Source of the DNA: Halobacteriovorax marinus SJ
Lineage (GTDB): Bacteria > Bdellovibrionota > Bacteriovoracia > Bacteriovoracales > Bacteriovoracaceae
Direction: 5' to 3'
Length of the DNA stretch: 64,000 nucleotides
Assembly (NCBI RefSeq): GCF_000210915.2
Contig: NC_016620.1
Span: 1,116,001-1,180,000 of the forward strand
Each line of letters starts with the position of its first letter. Positions within the stretch are counted from its first letter, which is position 1. Both the position numbers and the translations under genes were made by a program. Under the pieces are notes generated by a model that saw only the letters and a list, made by a program, of their open reading frames with translations, did not search any database and was not told the DNA's origin. This document shows positions 8,248 to 15,792 of this stretch, one piece after another.

Positions 8248-8521
8248 CTATTGTCTTTAAAAGGTGAGGGTATGCTTTTTCGAGTTCTTTATTGATAGAG
8301 AGATATTTTCTTACGCCTTCAACTCGTTCACAGAGTATTTGGGCCTCTTTTAAAATCTTAATATGGTGGGAGAAAGTTGCTTTTTGAACACAGTAGTCGA
8401 ATTCCCCACATGTGATTTCATGATTCTTTTCTTTGAGCAACTGCTTCACAACACTGAGCCTTATAGGATCTCCTAGTGCTTTTAAAATTTTGTCTAAGGT
8501 AATTTCTTTTTTTTCTTTCAT
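8237..8521 (-). CDS. ArsR-family transcriptional repressor
   Basis: The roughly 94-residue protein is a winged-helix regulator. KALGDPIRLSVVKQLL is the typical first helix pair, and KATFSHHIKILKEAQILCERVEGVRKYLSI is the recognition helix and wing. Two Cys (ITCGEFDYCVQK) lie just before the recognition helix, a common place for metal or thiol sensing. I choose the ATG at 8521; a TTG at 8542 would extend it by seven residues. It is divergent from an Old Yellow Enzyme gene and probably controls it, since matching repeats lie in the shared promoter region. The 3' ends of this gene and the small exported protein overlap by 11 bases. Confidence 0.9.
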   Translation of the reverse strand: MKEKKEITLDKILKALGDPIRLSVVKQLLKEKNHEITCGEFDYCVQKATFSHHIKILKEAQILCERVEGVRKYLSINKELEKAYPHLLKTIAKD

Positions 8522-8542
8522 TGTTAGATATATTTCTAACAA
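8521..8542. promoter_or_regulatory. Inverted repeat TTGTTAGA-N6-TCTAACAA, probable ArsR operator
   Basis: Two perfect 8-bp arms separated by six bases abut the ArsR start codon. A third copy of the half-site TTGTTAGA lies at 8573-8580, near the divergent gene, next to the palindrome AATAATATTATT. The layout fits an autoregulated ArsR repressor that also controls its neighbour. Confidence 0.6.
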
Positions 8543-8606
8543 TAAACTTGTGTTTACTCAAGAATAATATTATTGTTAGATGAATATCAAACAATGGAGT
8601 AGTTTA

Positions 8607-9656
8607 ATGAGTGCACTATTTAATCCCCTAAAGCTTGGGAGTATTACCTTGGCCAATAGAATAATCATGGCCCCTTTGACTCGTGCTAGGGCTACTGAGA
8701 CGAGAATTCCTAATGATTTAATGGCCAGTTATTATAGAGAGAGGGCCCGCGCTGGTCTGATTCTTACTGAAGCAACTTCTGTGACACCTATGGGAATAGG
8801 GTACGCAGACACACCTGGAATTTGGTCTAAAAAGCAAGTTGAGGGATGGAAGAAAATTACAAAGGCCGTTCACGATGAAGGCGGGAAAATCTTTATGCAA
8901 CTTTGGCATGTTGGAAGAATTTCTCACTCAAGCTTCTTAAACGGAGAAAAGCCTGTAGCACCTTCTGCCATAAAGGCGAATGGACATGTTTCTCTAGTAA
9001 GACCGATTACTGAGTACGAAACACCGAGGGCGCTTGAGATTGATGAAATTAAAGAAATTGTTGAGGCCTATAAGCAAGGTGCTATCAATGCTAAAGAAGC
9101 TGGCTTTGATGGAGTTGAGATCCATGCCGCCAATGGATATCTCATTGATCAATTCTTACAAGATTCAACAAATAATAGAGAAGATTCCTATGGTGGTTCA
9201 ATTGAAAATCGCTCACGCTTTCTCTTAGAAGTTACCGATGCTGCCATAAGCGTTTGGGGTGCAGATCGCGTTGGAATTCACCTCGCTCCAAGGGCCGATG
9301 CTCACGATATGGGTGACTCTGATCTTCTAGGTTTATTTGGCCATGTTGTTAAGGAGTTGGATAAGAGAGAAGTTGCCTTTATTTTCACACGTGAATATCA
9401 GGCAGAAGATAGCTTAACTCCAAAACTTCGAGAGCTCTTTAGTGGAGTCTTTATTGGAAATGAGAAATATACTCGTGAGATGGCAGATCAAGCAATTGAG
9501 AGCGGCCTCGTCGATGCAGTTTCTTTTGGACTACCTTTTATCGCGAACCCTGATCTTGTAAAGAGATTTGAGATAGGGGCTCCTCTTAATGAGGTAAACC
9601 CTGAGACCCTCTATGCAAAAGGCGAAGAAGGTTATACAGATTACCCACACTTATAG
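8607..9656 (+). CDS. Old Yellow Enzyme family ene-reductase (NemA-like)
   Basis: This 349-residue flavoprotein should reduce activated C=C bonds or nitro groups with NAD(P)H through FMN. Family marks are APLTRARA with Thr25, QLWHVGR (98-104), and the substrate-binding His173/Asn176 with Tyr178 in EIHAANGYLIDQFLQD. RxDxYGGSIENR and the closing EGYTDYP are also standard. In SFGLPFIANPDL the position usually held by Arg (FGRPFIANPDL) is Leu, which may weaken FMN phosphate binding. I choose the ATG preceded by GGAG at seven bases. The divergent ArsR gene suggests induction by electrophiles. Confidence 0.93.
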   Translation: MSALFNPLKLGSITLANRIIMAPLTRARATETRIPNDLMASYYRERARAGLILTEATSVTPMGIGYADTPGIWSKKQVEGWKKITKAVHDEGGKIFMQLWHVGRISHSSFLNGEKPVAPSAIKANGHVSLVRPITEYETPRALEIDEIKEIVEAYKQGAINAKEAGFDGVEIHAANGYLIDQFLQDSTNNREDSYGGSIENRSRFLLEVTDAAISVWGADRVGIHLAPRADAHDMGDSDLLGLFGHVVKELDKREVAFIFTREYQAEDSLTPKLRELFSGVFIGNEKYTREMADQAIESGLVDAVSFGLPFIANPDLVKRFEIGAPLNEVNPETLYAKGEEGYTDYPHL

Positions 9657-9667
9657 ATGAACTAAGG

Positions 9668-9704
9668 GAATTGCCATGCGCACAATTTGACACGGTGGCA
9701 ATTC
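9668..9704 (+). terminator. Hairpin after the ene-reductase gene
   Basis: A perfect 9-bp inverted repeat, GAATTGCCA and TGGCAATTC, flanks a 19-base loop. The downstream bases are pyrimidine-rich (TCCTTCTCT) but not a true T-run. It may end the ene-reductase transcript or belong to the leader of moaA. Confidence 0.45.
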
Positions 9705-9737
9705 TCCTTCTCTAGATATTGACTACTGGTCTAGTCC

Positions 9738-10724
9738 ATGAAAAAAAGTCTTTTTACTTCAATTGAGACTCCAGAGGTCAACTTGAATACTTTAGTCGAC
9801 TCCTATGGGCGAAAGATTCGAAAATTACGCATATCTTTGACCGATAAATGCAATTTACGTTGTCATTATTGTATGCCCCTAGATGCAACCTTCATGGATG
9901 AGCAGAGATACTTATCTGTTGATGAGTACGCGCAGGTGGTTGAAGATCTCTGTAAATTTGGTCTTGAGGAAGTCAGAATCACTGGAGGAGAGCCACTACT
10001 TCGAAAGTCGTTTAAGTCTTTAGTAGAAAAAATTGGAAGTTTGCCACTAAAGAAAATAGGGCTGACGACAAATGCAGTTCTTCTACATAAGTATATTGAG
10101 GATCTTTGTGAATATAGAGTTCATCATATCAATATAAGTCTCGACTCTCTTAATGAGGATCGCTTTAATAAGATTACTCGCTCAAAGAACTTCAAGAAAG
10201 TTCTCGAAAATATTAGTCTCGCAAAGTCCGCGGGATTAAATATTAAAATTAATACTGTTCTTATGAAAGGTGTTAATGATGATGAGATTTTTGATTTTAT
10301 AGAGTTTTCTAGAGAGTTGGAAATTCCAATTCGCTTTCTAGAATTTATGCGCATTGGCCACGGCAGACAAGAGCAAGAAGATCAATTTATTTCTGCCCCT
10401 GAGATTATAAAGAATATAAAAAAGAAATATGAAATGAACTTGATCTCAAGTGAAATCGATTCTACCTCAGTTAATTACAGATTATGTAATGGTGCAGAGA
10501 TTGGATTTATCGCTTCAGAGTCTATGCCATTTTGCGGACATTGCTCTCGCTGGAGACTTTCCTGCGATGGAATTATTAAGGCCTGTCTTTTAAAGAGTGA
10601 GGGCCTATCTATTAAGGGACTTGAGAGTAAAGAGAGAGAAGAAGTTTACTATGAACTTCTAGGTATGAAACCCTTTCTAAGACCAAAGGAAGTTTCACAT
10701 CAAATGAATTCCATTGGAGGATAG
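9738..10724 (+). CDS. moaA: GTP 3',8-cyclase MoaA
   Basis: This radical SAM enzyme starts molybdenum cofactor synthesis by cyclising GTP. The SAM-cluster cysteines are Cys38, Cys42 and Cys45 in DKCNLRCHYC. ITGGEPLLR is the SAM-binding glycine motif. The C-terminal cluster appears as CGHCSRWRLSCDG with a further Cys in KACLL. The chain ends MNSIGG, the double-Gly tail that MoaA inserts into its own active site. At 328 residues it has normal length. It leads an operon with moaC-mobA, moaD and moaE-moeB, all spaced by no more than a few bases. Confidence 0.96.
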   Translation: MKKSLFTSIETPEVNLNTLVDSYGRKIRKLRISLTDKCNLRCHYCMPLDATFMDEQRYLSVDEYAQVVEDLCKFGLEEVRITGGEPLLRKSFKSLVEKIGSLPLKKIGLTTNAVLLHKYIEDLCEYRVHHINISLDSLNEDRFNKITRSKNFKKVLENISLAKSAGLNIKINTVLMKGVNDDEIFDFIEFSRELEIPIRFLEFMRIGHGRQEQEDQFISAPEIIKNIKKKYEMNLISSEIDSTSVNYRLCNGAEIGFIASESMPFCGHCSRWRLSCDGIIKACLLKSEGLSIKGLESKEREEVYYELLGMKPFLRPKEVSHQMNSIGG

Positions 10725-10727
10725 TAA

Positions 10728-11783
10728 GTGCTAACACATATTGATAAAAGTAATCTTCCTTCTATGGTTGATGTATCAGAAAAAGAGAACTCAATAAGAG
10801 TTGCCAGTGCTATAAGTTCAATTCAATTACCTGAGCAAATGAGAGATTACTTTACAGGTGATGATTTTAAACTAAAGAAAGGTCCCGTTTTTCAAACGGC
10901 GATTATTGCGGCGACTATGGCCGTAAAGAAGACACACGAAACAATTCCTCTATGCCATCAAGTTCCTATTGAAAGTTGTAAGGTGAATATTGAAGTTAAT
11001 GACGACCTAAGAGTTGATGTTACTTGTAAAGTTCGAACAAGCTACAAGACTGGAATTGAGATGGAGGCCCTTCACGGGGCCATGGTCGCATGTCTGACTA
11101 TTTATGATATGTGCAAAGCCGTTTCTCATAATATGGTTATTGGTGAGACGAAACTTCTCTCTAAAAGTGGAGGCAAGAGTCCTGTGCTCAATAATGTAAA
11201 AGGGCTTATTCTCACTGGTGGAAAGAGTTCTCGGATGAATAGAGATAAGGCCCTAATTGAATATAAGAATAGGCCACATGCTCTCTATCTAAAGTCTCTA
11301 TTAGAGAAGTATTGCGACGAAGTTTTTATTTCGAGTCGAAAAGGACAATGGGATGGAACTCCACTAGAGAGTGAGAAGCTTCTCTTTGATGATGAGAAGA
11401 TGACTGGTCCAGTGGCAGGAATGCTTGCGGCCTTTAATCGCGACCCAAGTGCTAATTGGATTGTGATTGCTTGTGATCTGCCTTATATCAACGAGAGTAC
11501 GATTGAGACTCTCATTGAAAATTATGATCCTAGCAAAGTCGCAGTATCTTTTAAAAATAAGGAAAAAGGTTTTGCCGAGCCTCTGTGTACACTCTACACC
11601 AATAAGGCTAGAGAAGTTTTTGAGAAGGCCTATCTTGAAGATACAAGATGTCCAGTAAAGGTACTTAAGTCGGTGGAAACTATCGCGCTAGAGCAGAGAG
11701 GGAAAATCAACCTCTCTAATATTAATACTCCTACAGAATACCAAGAAGCAAAAGAATTCTTGGCAAAAGGAGAGTCGATTTGA
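10728..11783 (+). CDS. MoaC-MobA fusion
   Basis: Residues 1-152 are MoaC (cyclic pyranopterin monophosphate synthase), with SMVDVSEK, PLCHQVP (74-80), GIEMEALHGA and the end motif KSGGKS. From about residue 157 the chain continues as MobA, the molybdenum cofactor guanylyltransferase, with LILTGGKSSRMNRDKA as the GTP-binding signature and ACDLPYI as the metal site. One protein would therefore supply the second step and a late step of the pathway. The GTG start has GGAGG seven bases upstream and lies three bases past moaA. The end overlaps the moaD start by four bases. Confidence 0.93.
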   Translation: MLTHIDKSNLPSMVDVSEKENSIRVASAISSIQLPEQMRDYFTGDDFKLKKGPVFQTAIIAATMAVKKTHETIPLCHQVPIESCKVNIEVNDDLRVDVTCKVRTSYKTGIEMEALHGAMVACLTIYDMCKAVSHNMVIGETKLLSKSGGKSPVLNNVKGLILTGGKSSRMNRDKALIEYKNRPHALYLKSLLEKYCDEVFISSRKGQWDGTPLESEKLLFDDEKMTGPVAGMLAAFNRDPSANWIVIACDLPYINESTIETLIENYDPSKVAVSFKNKEKGFAEPLCTLYTNKAREVFEKAYLEDTRCPVKVLKSVETIALEQRGKINLSNINTPTEYQEAKEFLAKGESI

Positions 11784-12022
11784 AGAATATATCGATACAC
11801 TACTTTGCTATCTTAAGAGAGAAGAGAGGTGAGTCAAGTGAGAGTCTTCAAACCGAGTGTCAAACTTATCGCGATCTCTTTATAGAGCTTGATAAGAGCT
11901 ATAGCTTTGATCTACCTATTTCTATTATTCAAGTGGCCGTGAACGATGAGTACTCTCTAATGGAGAGAGAAATTGTTGACGGTGATAAGGTCGTCTTTAT
12001 TCCACCTGTGGCGGGAGGGTAA
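11780..12022 (+). CDS. moaD: Molybdopterin synthase sulfur carrier MoaD
   Basis: The 80-residue ubiquitin-like protein ends in VAGG. The terminal Gly is adenylated by MoeB and converted to a thiocarboxylate that donates sulfur to the dithiolene. DGDKVVFIPPVAGG is the classic MoaD tail. The start is TTG, overlapping the preceding stop as TTGA, with AGGAGAG upstream, so translation is probably coupled to moaC-mobA. Its activating enzyme and its partner MoaE are fused in the next gene. Confidence 0.95.
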   Translation: MKNISIHYFAILREKRGESSESLQTECQTYRDLFIELDKSYSFDLPISIIQVAVNDEYSLMEREIVDGDKVVFIPPVAGG

Positions 12023-12023
12023 T

Positions 12024-13445
12024 TTGTTCTCTTTAAGTGAAGTTGCCATTGATAGAGATCGCTGTTCGAAAGAGCTTGCTGATCAATCCGCAGGTGCCCT
12101 TGTTAGTTTCGAAGGTTGGGTGAGAGATAATAATCAAGGTCATGAAGTAAAGTCTCTTGAGTACCAAGTCTATGAAGAATTGGCCCTTAGTGAAGGGCAA
12201 AAGATTATTACTGAGGCTAAGGAAAAATTTAATATTAAAGATGCTCTTTGCTACCATCGCCATGGCCATCTTCACCTTGGAGAGATCGCAATTTGGATCG
12301 GAACAACTGCCACTCACCGTGATGACGCCTATAAAGCTTCTCGCTATATTATTGATGAAATTAAGCTTCGCCTTCCCATGTGGAAGAAAGAACATTATTT
12401 AAAAAGAGAGGCCAAATGGGTCTTTTGTAGAGATCACCACACTCATGTTCATTTTGAAGAGTCTGACTATTATTTTCGACAAGAGAAACTCGTTGATCAA
12501 TCGAAACTAAAGAATGCGAAAGTCGTAGTCATTGGAGCAGGAGGTCTAGGATCTGCAGCACTACAGGCCTTAGCCGGTGCAGGTGTTGGAAGTCTCAGCA
12601 TTTATGATCACGATAAAGTCTCTATTAGTAATCTTCAAAGACAATTCTTATACGGAACTAGTGATGTTGGAGAATTTAAAGTTGATATCGCTCTAAAAAA
12701 ACTTAGAGAACTCAATCCCTTTATTAATCTCAACGCTATAAATAAAGCTGTCAGTGAAGAAAATATTCTAGATATTATTGCTGAGGGTGAGTTGATCTTG
12801 GATTGCACTGATAACTTAAGGACAAAGTTCTTAATTCATGATGCTTGCTTTAAGCTCTCTAAGACATTAGTGAGTGCAAGTATCTATAGAGGTGACGCCA
12901 TATTAAGGGCCTTTGACCCTAAAAGAAGTCTTGGTTGTTTGCGCTGTCAATATGAGGAAACACCAAGTGATTCACATATTGGAAATTGTAATGACTACGG
13001 TGTTCTAGGGGCCAATGTTGCAACTATCGGTATGATGATGAGCTCTGTGGCCATTGATCTTTTAAATAAAGGTGAGAGCCATGCCCTAGAGAATTCTCTT
13101 CTCATCAACTTGGGAGAGCTGAGTATTCAAAAAGTTGTTAACTTTAAAAAGTTTGATTGTCCCGTTTGTCTTGGTGATGTTGAAATTGTGAATCTTGGGC
13201 TTGAAGTTAGTGGTGATGAGATTCTAGATAGAGCTATGACAACTCTTGATATTAGAGAATTAAATGAAATTGAAGATATTAAAGTTGAAATAGAAAAGTG
13301 TGATGGAGAAGTCGCCCTTTATTGCCACAGAGGATTTCGCTCTCTAGAGGTCGTAAAAGGACTTAGAGAGCAAGGTGTGAAAAGAGTTTACTCTTTAAGA
13401 GGTGGCGCCAGTACTTTGGTGAAACCGACTTCTTGCCACCTGTAA
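12024..13445 (+). CDS. MoaE-MoeB-rhodanese triple fusion
   Basis: Three domains are joined in 473 residues. Residues 1-135 are MoaE, the large subunit of molybdopterin synthase (SFEGWVRDNNQG, YHRHGHLHLGE, LPMWKKEHY). Residues 150-390 are a MoeB/ThiF adenylyltransferase with the nucleotide loop GAGGLG (171-176), zinc cysteines 305/308 and 379/382, and the conserved NCNDYGVLG. Residues 400-473 are a short rhodanese domain with active-site Cys434 in YCHRGFRS. Together they could activate, sulfurate and use MoaD. I choose the TTG just after the moaD stop because GGGAGG lies in position. The last 51 bases overlap the convergent ycaO-like gene. Confidence 0.92.
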   Translation: MFSLSEVAIDRDRCSKELADQSAGALVSFEGWVRDNNQGHEVKSLEYQVYEELALSEGQKIITEAKEKFNIKDALCYHRHGHLHLGEIAIWIGTTATHRDDAYKASRYIIDEIKLRLPMWKKEHYLKREAKWVFCRDHHTHVHFEESDYYFRQEKLVDQSKLKNAKVVVIGAGGLGSAALQALAGAGVGSLSIYDHDKVSISNLQRQFLYGTSDVGEFKVDIALKKLRELNPFINLNAINKAVSEENILDIIAEGELILDCTDNLRTKFLIHDACFKLSKTLVSASIYRGDAILRAFDPKRSLGCLRCQYEETPSDSHIGNCNDYGVLGANVATIGMMMSSVAIDLLNKGESHALENSLLINLGELSIQKVVNFKKFDCPVCLGDVEIVNLGLEVSGDEILDRAMTTLDIRELNEIEDIKVEIEKCDGEVALYCHRGFRSLEVVKGLREQGVKRVYSLRGGASTLVKPTSCHL

Positions 13446-15596
13446 TTTATTATAGCTCTCAACTAATCGCTGATGTTTATCAATATTGGTAAGTTCTATA
13501 CTTGTTTCTTCAAGCCCAAAGAATTTAACCTCAGCGCTCACAGTTTCTAGTGCTTCTCTTACAAGTACTTCACCATACATCTTAGTTAAATTCTCAGTAT
13601 AGTCTTCCATATCGAGTTCTTCATCAATTGCTATATCTAAGACTATATTAAGAATTTGATAATACTTCTTTCTATCTGGCGCATATTCATTAAATTGGTT
13701 GAGAATATCTACATTGAACTTTGCCTCTTCTAGATTTTGAAGAGCAAGATTAATCATAGCTTTTAATTCTCCAACCACAAGTTGTCCCCAGTTGGAGACT
13801 TCATCAAATGCAACGCCTATAAGTTCACTTACTGGTTGATGATCATCTAATTCATACTCTTCTAAATCTTCTAATAACTCTTGAAGTTTTTCTTCACTTA
13901 GTGAGTGTACACTTAGGATTCTCTCTCTAAAGTCGTTACCTTTATTATGATTATCCCAAACCAGGTCTTCTGCTTGATAAATTTCAGAATAGTCAGGTAC
14001 GAGAATTCTACATGCACAGGCACCAAGTTCTTGGTAGTCAGCGATATAAACTTCTTTATCTAGATCCTTTAGAATAGACATGAGGTAGTGATATTCTTCC
14101 TCTGTTGACCCTTTTAAGTCCCAGTGAACAAATTCAAAGTCTGATTTCGAACTAAAGAATTTCCATGAGACAACCCCAGTAGAATCTATAAAGTGATCGA
14201 CAAGGTTATTGTGCTCTTTGACTGCAAATTCATTGAATGTCGGAAGCGCGATATCGTTCATTCCTTCAAAACTTCTTCCTTGTAGAAGCTCTGTTAAACT
14301 TCTCTCTAGTGCCACTTCAAATTTAGGGTGTGCTCCAAAAGAGGCAAAGACTCCGCCTGTTCTTGGATTCATTAGAGTGACACACATGACTGGAAACTTT
14401 CCTCCTAGAGAGGCGTCTTTTACGAGAATAGGGAAGCCTTGCTCCTCTAGTTTCTTAATTCCTTCCAAAATTGTTGGGTACTTTTCAATGATCTCCATTG
14501 GAACATCTGGTAGGGCCATTTCATTGGAGATAATATCGTTCTTAACTGCTCTCTCAAATATTTCAGATAAGCATTGAACTCTTGCTTCATAAATCGTATT
14601 TCCAGCACTCATCCCATTACTTACAAAGAGATTACCAATGAGGTTTACGGGAATATATACTGTCTCTTTGTCCGAGTTTCTAGTGAATGGAATGGCGCAG
14701 ACACCGCGCTCTTTATTTCCAGTATTAGTATCAACGAGGTGATGAGCTCTAAGTTCACCGTCTACTGAGTAAATATCTTTAAGGTAATCATCCATCAGAC
14801 CTTCGGGCATTTGTCCATTGGCCTGAAGCTTGAACCATTTTTCATCAGGGTAGTGAGCAAATTCTGCTTGTGCATTATCGGCACCAAGGTAGTAATCGTT
14901 GTAGAAGTAGTTATTACTAATTCTCTCTAAGTATTCACCAAGAGCTGAGCAGAGGGCCGAGTCCTTGGTTGAACCCTTACCATTGGTGTAGCATATTGGT
15001 GAGTCCGCATCTCTAATATGAACTGACCATACATGGGGAACAGGATTTCTCCACGACACAATTTCTATATTAATACCTAAGTCTTTTAGAAGAGCAGTCA
15101 TATTTTCAATAGTCTCTTCTAGTGAGCAGTCCTTACCAAGGATCATTGTCTGAGTTCCGGCTGCACTTTCAGTTTCGTAGTTTAGGGAATTATCTTTAGA
15201 GAGAGAGTCAGTAACTTCAATTTTAAAATCGATTTCATTTTGGATGACTCGCTTAACAGTACAGCGATCCATAGAGCGAATAATTCCCTCTCTATCTTTT
15301 TCACTAATACCAGGAGGAAGTTCAGCTTGGATTACAAAACTCTGCTTATATCTATTCTCAGGATCAACAATATTTTGCTGACTAATTCTAATATCTTCTG
15401 TTGGGATAGATCTCGCTTTACAGTAGACTTTTACAAAGTAGGCTGCACACATGGCCGAGGATGCCAGAAAATAATCAAAGGGTCCTGGAGCAAGTCCGTC
15501 ACCTTTGTAGCGAACAGGCTGGTCAGAAATGATTTTATAGTCATCGAAGCTCGCTTCGAGTTTTAGATTGTCTAGGTAGATTACATTTACTTTCAT
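13395..15596 (-). CDS. OsmC-YcaO fusion protein
   Basis: Residues 1 to about 133 are an OsmC-like domain (GDGLAPGPFDYFLASSAMCAAYFVK holds its thiol-reactive Cys region). From about 150 the protein closely follows E. coli YcaO as I remember it, with NPVPHVWSVHIRDADSPICY, ALGEYLERISNNYF, VSNGMSAGNT and LTELLQGR. YcaO domains use ATP to activate amide bonds, and E. coli YcaO has been linked to methylthiolation of ribosomal protein S12. The C-terminal 180 residues are helical and TPR-like. OsmC-YcaO fusions occur in several proteobacteria. The ATG two codons inside the open frame is my start, although neither candidate has a clear ribosome-binding site. Confidence 0.9.
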   Translation of the reverse strand: MKVNVIYLDNLKLEASFDDYKIISDQPVRYKGDGLAPGPFDYFLASSAMCAAYFVKVYCKARSIPTEDIRISQQNIVDPENRYKQSFVIQAELPPGISEKDREGIIRSMDRCTVKRVIQNEIDFKIEVTDSLSKDNSLNYETESAAGTQTMILGKDCSLEETIENMTALLKDLGINIEIVSWRNPVPHVWSVHIRDADSPICYTNGKGSTKDSALCSALGEYLERISNNYFYNDYYLGADNAQAEFAHYPDEKWFKLQANGQMPEGLMDDYLKDIYSVDGELRAHHLVDTNTGNKERGVCAIPFTRNSDKETVYIPVNLIGNLFVSNGMSAGNTIYEARVQCLSEIFERAVKNDIISNEMALPDVPMEIIEKYPTILEGIKKLEEQGFPILVKDASLGGKFPVMCVTLMNPRTGGVFASFGAHPKFEVALERSLTELLQGRSFEGMNDIALPTFNEFAVKEHNNLVDHFIDSTGVVSWKFFSSKSDFEFVHWDLKGSTEEEYHYLMSILKDLDKEVYIADYQELGACACRILVPDYSEIYQAEDLVWDNHNKGNDFRERILSVHSLSEEKLQELLEDLEEYELDDHQPVSELIGVAFDEVSNWGQLVVGELKAMINLALQNLEEAKFNVDILNQFNEYAPDRKKYYQILNIVLDIAIDEELDMEDYTENLTKMYGEVLVREALETVSAEVKFFGLEETSIELTNIDKHQRLVESYNKLQVARSRFHQSTGATS

Positions 15597-15792
15597 GGGC
15601 AAGATATAGCAGTAAGTAGCGAGAAATAGAAGAGTTTAAGGTGGTCGTGAAAAAACTATCTGTGAAGTTAGTTAGCACACCGAATAGCTTACTCTCATTA
15701 CTATAAGTAATTGAATTTAGGGTTTAAAAAGCGTTAGAAATAAAGCAAAATATATTGATAAATCTTTTTAAAATTATGAACTAGGGCATAAA

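Noticed and set aside
9657-9737. Molybdenum cofactor riboswitch before moaA
   Set aside because: The space is only about 80 bases and holds one simple hairpin. The known riboswitch is larger, with several stems and conserved loops that I do not see.
12033-12395. Long antisense frame opposite MoaE
   Set aside because: It is the mirror of a well-conserved coding region, lacks family sequence and has no ribosome-binding site.
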